From a bacterium (lineage in GTDB: Bacteria > Planctomycetota > JACOTG01 > JAUIME01), in contig JAUIME010000165.1 of assembly GCA_030433195.1 (NCBI GenBank), positions 1-9,019 of the forward strand: a DNA stretch of 9,019 nucleotides. The letters are read 5' to 3'. This document shows, piece after piece, positions 1-5,106 of this stretch. A program made the translations under genes and the position numbers. Numbering within the stretch: position 1 is the stretch's first letter; each line of letters starts with the position of its first letter. The notes beneath the pieces are model-generated. The model saw only the letters and a program-made list of their open reading frames with translations. It was not told the DNA's origin and searched no databases.

Positions 1-2780
1 GAGATCATCTGCGAGAAGAGTGTCTCGCTCTTCGGCGACATGGGCTTCGGTCCGTCGGTCACGGCGGCGCCCGGCATGAACGTCTACTTCCGCATCGTCG
101 CGACGAACACCGGCGAGTCGCACTTCCTGTCGGTGAACCTCGACGACATCGTCCCGGCCGGACTCGGCAACGTGCAGGTGCTCGACGGGAACTGCAACCT
201 GACCGGGAACACGCTCGACTGTGACCTCGGCCCGATGCCGCGCAACGGCGATCCGGTCACCGTGCTGTTCGCCGCCGAAGTGATCGCGACGACGCCGCAG
301 ACCATCGTCAACACCGCGACCGTGACGGCCATCCCGGGTACGGTTGCGCAAAACCCCGGCACGCCCGTGAGCTCGATCTGCGACGCGCAGGTCGTCATCG
401 GCACGCCGGACATAGAATGCGAGAAGTCGGCGACGCCGGAAGATCCCGTCACCGGCCAGACGATCACCTTCACGATCACGGCGCGCAACACCGGCGACGT
501 GAATCTCGTCGACGTCATGCTCGAGGATATCGTCGATCCGGCGGCCTTCGATCAGATCCAGATCGTCGAGGGATCGTGCGCGGTCGTCGCCAACCAGATC
601 AGCTGCAACCTCGGCTCGCTCGCGCCGAGCGAAGAAGCGACCGTGATCTTCACGGCACGCCTCATCGCGACGTCGGGCACGGCCTCGAACACGGCAACCG
701 TTACCGCGAACCCGGGCGTGCAGGGCAACACGGGTACGCCCGTGCAGTCGACCTGCCCGGTCGACCTCGAGCTCCTCTCGCCCGACATCGACTGTGACAA
801 GAACGTCTCGCTCGACGGCATCACCTACGCCGACGACGTGATCGCCGAACCCGGCGATACGGTCTACTTCGAAGTGCTCGTCACCAACACGGGCGACGCC
901 TGCTTCCACCAGGTGCAGATCGTCGACATCCTGCCCGATGGCTACGAGAACGTGCAGATCATCGAAGGGGTCGGATGCACCGTGAACGGCAACACGATCG
1001 AGTGCGCCGACCTCGGCGAACTGTGCCCGGCGGACGCTCCGCTGCGCATCGTGTATCGTGCGACCGTCCGCGTGTCGCCGCCGCCGACCGAGGCGCTCGT
1101 CAACACCGTGACCGTCACGGGGATCCCGGGTGAAGTCTCGAACCCGGGCGAACCGGTCACGAGCGAGTGCTCGGCCAGCGTCAGCCCGATCCGCATCTCG
1201 ATCGAGTGCGACAAGACCGCGAACCCGAACTTCGCGGTCACGGGTCAGACGATCGAGTACACGGTCGTCGTCACCAACACGTCGGAAGACGACGTGACCT
1301 TCGACACGGTGAGCTTCGTCGACACGCTTCCCGAAGGCCTCGCGAACATCCAGATGATCGAGCCGGCCACGGGATGCACGATCGACGAAGTGCTGCGCAC
1401 CATCGTCTGTGACGACCTCGGCACCCTCGCGCAGGGTGCGAGCTTCACGCTTCGCTACACCGCCGACGTCACGGCGACGAACCCGCCGACGGGCTCGCTC
1501 ACCAACAACGTGCTCGTCACCGCGAACGCGGGTGAGCTCGAGACGATGAGCCAGTGCTCGGACACGGTGTTCCTCGGCCAGCCCGACGTGATCTGCATCA
1601 AGGGTGCGACCACGGTCGTCGGCGGCGCCTACGGCGATTCGGCGACGGCCATCCCCGGACAGCGCGTCTACTTCGAGGTTCTCGTGCAGAACACGGGCGA
1701 CGTGCCCTTCTTCACGGGAACGTTCGTCGATACGCTGCCCGCCGGCTTCGCCGACGTGATCGTCGAAACCGCCGGCTGCACGGTGTCGGGTCTCACGGTG
1801 ACCTGCGCGGACCTCGGTCCGATCGGCGTCGGCGAGATCGTCCCCGTGCGCTTCTCGGCCCGCGTGACCGAGAACCCGCCGACCGATCCGCTCGTCAACA
1901 CCGCCAATATCACCGCCACCCCGGGTACGGCCGGCAACCCCGGTACGACGCTCGCGTCCTCGTGCTCGGTACCCATAGAAATCCTGACGCCGGAGATCGC
2001 TTGCCAGAAGCTGGTCTCGGCCGACGGAGTGAACTTCTTCCCCGCCATCCAGATGGTTCCCGGTCAGACGGTGTACTTCCGCATCGTCGTGACCAACACC
2101 GGTGAAGGCCGCTACTACGGCGTGACCGTCACCGACGTTCTCAACCCGCAGTTCTTCGAGTCGCCCGTCACCCTGGATCCCGGTATCTGCGCTTTCAACG
2201 GCATGACGCTCGAGTGCGGGTTCGGTCCTCTCAAGGCAGGCGAGACCCAGGAACTCGAGTTCCGCGCCACGGTCAAGTCGACGGCGTCCGGTTCGGTCAC
2301 GAACCTCGTGGACATCGTCGGGTTGTCGGGCACGGTCCCGAACCCGGGTCTCACGGTCCCGAGCCAATGTACCGCACAGGTACAGATGCTCACGCCCGGG
2401 ATCGACTGCGACAAGCAGATCTCCAAAGATGGAGTCAACTTCTCGAGCTCCATCAACGTCCAGCCCGGCGATCACGTATTCTTCCGCGTGACCGTCACGA
2501 ACACCGGGACGACCGATCTGCGTAACGTCACCGTCGAGGATCCGATCCCCACGGGTTACACGAACGTGACGACTTCGACTGCAGGCTGCGCTTTCGCCGG
2601 GGGGAGTCTCTCCTGCACCCTCGGCGACCTCGCGCCGGCCCAGCAAGTCGTCGTGGAGTACGAAGCGGATGTCGCCGGCAACGCGGCCGGCCCGCTCATC
2701 AACACCGCAACAATCGCGGCGGAGACCGGAACCGACGCCAATCCTGGCGATCCGGTCGGAACGTCCTGTTCTGCCACGGC
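1..2780 (+). repeat. Array of seven DUF11-type protein repeats
   Basis: Protein-level tandem repeats begin near bases 1, 409, 784, 1198, 1585, 1993 and 2398, with periods of 375-414 bases. The I-x-C-x-K opening and the TNTG core recur in every unit with minor variants (RNTG, QNTG, TNTS). The units are diverged copies, not near-identical DNA repeats. The left edge of the window falls exactly on a unit boundary. Confidence 0.88.
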
Positions 2781-2883
2781 TGACGCGGGACCACTGGAAA
2801 TCCCGACGCTGTCCGAGATCGGCATGCTCATCCTGGCCCTCCTTCTCGGTGCGACCCTGATCCTCCATCAGAACCGTCGCTGA
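1..2883 (+). CDS. DUF11-repeat surface protein A with IPTL-CTERM tail (5' partial)
   Basis: The frame is open from base 1, so the first internal ATG (base 40) is not the start; the true start and signal peptide lie outside the window. The visible 960 residues hold seven tandem DUF11/TIGR01451-like repeats of 125-138 residues, starting near residues 1, 137, 262, 400, 529, 665 and 800. Each opens with I-x-C-x-K, then a 'PGxxVYFxVxVTNTG' strand, a 'DxLPxG' segment and a late 'S-x-C'. Each carries the same four cysteines, which suggests one or two disulfides per module outside the cytoplasm. Residues 934-960 are an IPTL-CTERM-type tail: IPTLSE, a hydrophobic helix and a basic end (NRR). The usual Trp after SE is Ile here. 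Such proteins are surface or matrix components; the ligand is unknown. It is convergent with the propeller gene and paralogous to the protein at 5107-7533. The family call is firm; the specific role is not known. Confidence 0.93.
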   Translation, partial: EIICEKSVSLFGDMGFGPSVTAAPGMNVYFRIVATNTGESHFLSVNLDDIVPAGLGNVQVLDGNCNLTGNTLDCDLGPMPRNGDPVTVLFAAEVIATTPQTIVNTATVTAIPGTVAQNPGTPVSSICDAQVVIGTPDIECEKSATPEDPVTGQTITFTITARNTGDVNLVDVMLEDIVDPAAFDQIQIVEGSCAVVANQISCNLGSLAPSEEATVIFTARLIATSGTASNTATVTANPGVQGNTGTPVQSTCPVDLELLSPDIDCDKNVSLDGITYADDVIAEPGDTVYFEVLVTNTGDACFHQVQIVDILPDGYENVQIIEGVGCTVNGNTIECADLGELCPADAPLRIVYRATVRVSPPPTEALVNTVTVTGIPGEVSNPGEPVTSECSASVSPIRISIECDKTANPNFAVTGQTIEYTVVVTNTSEDDVTFDTVSFVDTLPEGLANIQMIEPATGCTIDEVLRTIVCDDLGTLAQGASFTLRYTADVTATNPPTGSLTNNVLVTANAGELETMSQCSDTVFLGQPDVICIKGATTVVGGAYGDSATAIPGQRVYFEVLVQNTGDVPFFTGTFVDTLPAGFADVIVETAGCTVSGLTVTCADLGPIGVGEIVPVRFSARVTENPPTDPLVNTANITATPGTAGNPGTTLASSCSVPIEILTPEIACQKLVSADGVNFFPAIQMVPGQTVYFRIVVTNTGEGRYYGVTVTDVLNPQFFESPVTLDPGICAFNGMTLECGFGPLKAGETQELEFRATVKSTASGSVTNLVDIVGLSGTVPNPGLTVPSQCTAQVQMLTPGIDCDKQISKDGVNFSSSINVQPGDHVFFRVTVTNTGTTDLRNVTVEDPIPTGYTNVTTSTAGCAFAGGSLSCTLGDLAPAQQVVVEYEADVAGNAAGPLINTATIAAETGTDANPGDPVGTSCSATADAGPLEIPTLSEIGMLILALLLGATLILHQNRR

Positions 2884-2947
2884 CGTTCTCTCTCTCCGAA
2901 CGTCGGATCCCGTCCGATCCGTCGATCCGGACAGCGTGTTACAAAAG

Positions 2948-2984
2948 CGGCCGGCCACCCTCTCGGGTGGCCGGCCGTTCTCTT
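2948..2984. terminator. Bidirectional intrinsic terminator between convergent genes
   Basis: A perfect 13-bp stem (CGGCCGGCCACCC at 2948-2960 with its complement at 2965-2977) closes a TCTC loop. On the plus strand it is followed by TTCTCTT, and on the minus strand by CTTTTGT. It lies 64 bases after the stop of DUF11 protein A and about 84 bases after the stop of the minus-strand propeller gene. It can therefore end transcripts from both sides. The rest of 2884-3061 shows no gene. Confidence 0.88.
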
Positions 2985-3061
2985 GCAAACTCATCCCATT
3001 CATCTTCCGATGCAGCCCCTTTCGCCGCATCTCCTCCGAGCTCCCGCCCGAAGATCGTCGC

Positions 3062-4423
3062 TCAGTCCGTGAGAGTGAACTTCGCGACGTTGGAGATCTT
3101 GCGTACTTCGGAACGCGCGAGTCGTTCGTCGAGCGTCACGAAGCACAGGTAGATCTCGGTTCCGATCGTCTTGCCGGGGAAGCTGCCCGCGAGATCGATG
3201 AGCGCTTGAGCGCGACCGTTCCCGTCGAGGCGTCCCGCGAATCCCTGGAAGACTTCGTTGTCGGTCTTGACACTGAATCGAAGCAGCGAATCGGCATCGA
3301 CCGGCACCACGCGACCGTCTTGAATCGCGATGCCTTCGTCGACTCCGAGCGCCGCACCGATCTGGAAGAGCTGGCCCGCTTCGTTCGGCAGATCGAGCGA
3401 GAGCGACAGCATCTCGCCTTCCGCCGGCGTCCCGGACACCTCGAGCGCGGCATCGAATCCCTGCACGATGCGCACGTTCTGGTCGTTCAGGTTGCACACG
3501 AAGACGCGGCTCCCGTCCGGTGACAGGCGAACGTTCGTGAGACCGTAGACGGCCGTATCGAACGTTCCGAGACTTTCACCGGTGCTCGGACTCAGGATCG
3601 TGCCGCATCCGAGGACGAGGTAGCGTCCGTCCGCGGTGATCTCGAGACCCGTCGAGAACCGTTCGGCTCCGATGCTGTCGAGCAACGTGCCATCGGGACT
3701 CAGCAGCGAGACGCGGCCGCGAACCGTATCGTCGACGTACGCGACGTACACGTTGCCGTTCATCGGGTTGACGCGCACCGACGTCTTGTAGTCGGAAAGA
3801 CCGTGGTTGCGGAAGTACGGGACGTCGGCAACGATCGAAAGCGTCTGCGTATCCACGATCAGCATGCGGTTCTCGTCGCTGCTCGTGAGGTACAGCCTTC
3901 GGCCGTCGGGAGACATTCCCATGCCCGTGAAGTCGAGACCGACGTTCACGCGCGCCGTGACCTGGTCGTTCGACGGATCGACCACCGTGAGATCGGGGCT
4001 CGAACCGGACAACACGTAGACGCGATCTTCACCCGGCGACACGCACACGGCGCCGTACGAAGATCCGAGACCCGGCGTCAGCGGGATCATTGCGAGCAAG
4101 TCGTGCGACAGCGTGTCGATCACCGCGATGTCGCGGAACGACTGCACGTACAACTTGCCATTGGCCACGGCACCCGCCGTCGGCCGCAAGAGCTCGTCCC
4201 TCAGGTTGATGACGCCGGTGCTCGCTCGAGTCTCGACGTCGTAGACCCAGATCACGCCCGTCATCGTAATGACGAACAAGGTGTCCGAGTCCGGGGTCAC
4301 TGCACTGCCGAACAAGTCCAAGACTCCTGGCAGTTCGATCGTCTCGAACTGCTCCGCCGATACCGCACAAGGCGCGATCAGCAGAGCGAGTACGAGGCCC
4401 AATACCTCTACGCGCTTCAACAT
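3062..4423 (-). CDS. Secreted seven-bladed beta-propeller (YVTN-like) protein
   Basis: The preferred start is the ATG at 4423, giving 453 residues. GGAGGAAG sits 8 bases upstream, and the product opens with a classic signal peptide (basic MLKR, hydrophobic core, cleavage near AVSA|EQ). An in-frame ATG at 4447 lies inside the riboswitch and would add eight polar residues. Seven 'TPDSD / SPDGR-x-(L/V)-(Y/F)-V ... V-D' units follow, as in YVTN/SMP-30-like propellers: TPDSD, VANGK, SPGED, SPDGRR, NPMNG, TADGR and SPDGSR. This count matches a seven-bladed fold. From about residue 322 a separate domain of roughly 130 residues begins (LSLDLPNEAGQ, DGRVVP, LDGNGRAQA, ISNVAKF). It resembles C-terminal beta-domains I recall on secreted proteins of planctomycete-like bacteria. 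No catalytic residues are evident; a binding or adhesion role outside the cytoplasm is inference. Expression is probably set by the c-di-GMP riboswitch directly upstream. Confidence 0.88.
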   Translation of the reverse strand: MLKRVEVLGLVLALLIAPCAVSAEQFETIELPGVLDLFGSAVTPDSDTLFVITMTGVIWVYDVETRASTGVINLRDELLRPTAGAVANGKLYVQSFRDIAVIDTLSHDLLAMIPLTPGLGSSYGAVCVSPGEDRVYVLSGSSPDLTVVDPSNDQVTARVNVGLDFTGMGMSPDGRRLYLTSSDENRMLIVDTQTLSIVADVPYFRNHGLSDYKTSVRVNPMNGNVYVAYVDDTVRGRVSLLSPDGTLLDSIGAERFSTGLEITADGRYLVLGCGTILSPSTGESLGTFDTAVYGLTNVRLSPDGSRVFVCNLNDQNVRIVQGFDAALEVSGTPAEGEMLSLSLDLPNEAGQLFQIGAALGVDEGIAIQDGRVVPVDADSLLRFSVKTDNEVFQGFAGRLDGNGRAQALIDLAGSFPGKTIGTEIYLCFVTLDERLARSEVRKISNVAKFTLTD

Positions 4424-4431
4424 CGCACAGT

Positions 4432-4439
4432 CTTCCTCC
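4432..4439 (-). promoter_or_regulatory. Ribosome binding site of the propeller gene
   Basis: GGAGGAAG on the minus strand ends 8 bases before the ATG at 4423. It decides the start in favour of 4423 over the upstream in-frame ATG at 4447, which overlaps the 3' edge of the riboswitch and has no such site. Confidence 0.8.
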
Positions 4440-4447
4440 ATCTCCAT

Positions 4448-4548
4448 GGCAACTGGCTACCCCGCCGCGGCTCTCCTTCCGAGCTCGCGCCCCGGGGCCC
4501 TTCAGCTTTGCGTCCCGCCCTTACGGACGGTTTGCCTTGAGCACGAAG
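4448..4548 (-). promoter_or_regulatory. Cyclic di-GMP-I riboswitch (GEMM-I)
   Basis: Read on the minus strand, the aptamer shows the GEMM-I hallmarks in order. GGCAAACC lies at 4536-4529. A 6-bp hairpin CCGTCC-GTAA-GGGCGG (4530-4515) is capped by a GNRA tetraloop. The near-invariant GGGACGCAAAGC follows at 4516-4505. A long G+C-rich third helix spans about 4497-4460, with CCCCG pairing CGGGG. The closing strand GGTAGCC...TTGCC reaches 4448. The outer helix pairs GGCAA (4536-4532) with TTGCC (4452-4448) perfectly. Vibrio Vc2-type aptamers have the same order and spacing. The ligand should be c-di-GMP, made by GGDEF and degraded by EAL/HD-GYP enzymes. The aptamer ends 8 bases before the Shine-Dalgarno of the propeller gene, so control is probably at translation initiation; no terminator fits between them. 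Confidence 0.92.
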
Positions 4549-5028
4549 ATCCACTTCCGTGCGGCACCTCCTTTCCGCAGCCGCGGATTCACGGTGGGAT
4601 CGCGAGCCGCCTCACCTGGGCGCCCTCCCACGATCGACACCGCCCGATCTCCTCGACCACAGATGCTACAGAACAGCTGATTCGGGCAAATAGTACTGCA
4701 AGAACCCCAAGGGCAAGAAGGATTTCCAGCGATGCATTTGCGCATCATGCGTCGAGTTTGGTGAACACCCGCCAATCACGAGGGAGGGAATGACTTAGCG
4801 GCGTTCTTCGCCGAAAGCCCCCGGAGGTGTTGCGAACTTTCGACGCGAGAAAATCCTCGGACGGGAACGTCGCCGTGACGCCCCTCCGGCGAGCGTCGTA
4901 AGGCGATACACCTCTTGTGCTTTCGATCGTCGGAATTCCCGACGCACCGATTCGCAACCAAGGGTATGCAGTTTGCTTCCTTCCGCGGGCTTGGAAACGA
5001 ATTCTGTTCGAGTGGTACCGGAACAAAC
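4549..5028. other. Divergent intergenic region without a convincing gene
   Basis: This stretch lies upstream of both the riboswitch-led propeller gene (-) and DUF11 gene B (+). I see no open frame with a credible start, ribosome site and family resemblance on either strand. It must hold promoters for both transcripts, but no clear -35/-10 pair stands out. Several short inverted repeats are present: CGGCG/CGCCG at 4799-4813, CCGGAGG (4821-4827) with CCTCCGG (4883-4889), GAGGTGT (4824-4830) with ACACCTC (4908-4914), and CGTCGG/CCGACG at 4928-4944. These may mark a structured leader or a small RNA. Confidence 0.55.
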
Positions 5029-5069
5029 GGGCCGCTGATTCCTCACGGAGTCGGCGGCCCTTTTTTTTT
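5029..5069 (+). terminator. Leader terminator/attenuator-like hairpin before DUF11 gene B
   Basis: GGGCCGC (5029-5035) pairs perfectly with GCGGCCC (5054-5060). The stem extends inward through TGATTC/GAGTCG, with two wobble pairs, to a 6-base loop. Nine T follow (5061-5069). This has the form of an intrinsic terminator. No plus-strand gene precedes it, and the ribosome site of gene B starts only 28 bases after the T run. It therefore either attenuates gene B's own leader transcript or ends a small upstream RNA. Confidence 0.8.
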
Positions 5070-5096
5070 GACGGACCACCAGTCTCGCAAGAGAAA

Positions 5097-5102
5097 GGGA
5101 GG
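5097..5102 (+). promoter_or_regulatory. Ribosome binding site of DUF11 gene B
   Basis: GGGAGG lies 4 bases before the ATG at 5107. It fixes the start there, although the frame stays open further upstream to an ATG at 4915. The upstream extension would run through the terminator hairpin and lacks a signal peptide at its N-terminus. Confidence 0.85.
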
Positions 5103-5106
5103 ATTC

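Noticed and set aside
1..2780. CRISPR-like or DNA tandem array in the repetitive gene
   Set aside because: The periodicity is at protein level, about 400 bases per unit, with diverged DNA; there are no short direct repeats with spacers.
2936..3523. Plus-strand frame of 195 residues beginning inside the shared terminator
   Set aside because: It starts within a terminator hairpin and is antisense to the propeller's C-terminal domain; the composition is that of a shadow frame.
4424..4447. Propeller start at the upstream ATG (4447)
   Set aside because: That ATG overlaps the riboswitch's 3' edge and would put eight polar residues before the signal peptide. The ribosome site favours 4423.
3803..4540. 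Plus-strand frame of 245 residues across the propeller gene and riboswitch
   Set aside because: It is Arg/His-rich and antisense to a well-supported gene with signal peptide and blade repeats; it has no family features.
4521..4775. 84-residue minus-strand frame with a CSICGR segment resembling a ClpX-type zinc finger
   Set aside because: It lacks the second cysteine pair and a ribosome site, and its end runs into the c-di-GMP riboswitch. The CxxC likeness is probably chance.
4549..4780. Possible sigma-70 or sigma-54 promoter for the riboswitch transcript (TTGCAG and TTGGGG boxes on the minus strand)
   Set aside because: Neither box has a partner at acceptable spacing, and the GG/GC spacing for sigma-54 is wrong. 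Not reported as a feature.
4915..5106. Upstream extension of DUF11 protein B to the ATG at 4915
   Set aside because: The extension would translate through the terminator hairpin and T run and would bury the signal peptide 64 residues inside the protein. GGGAGG marks 5107.
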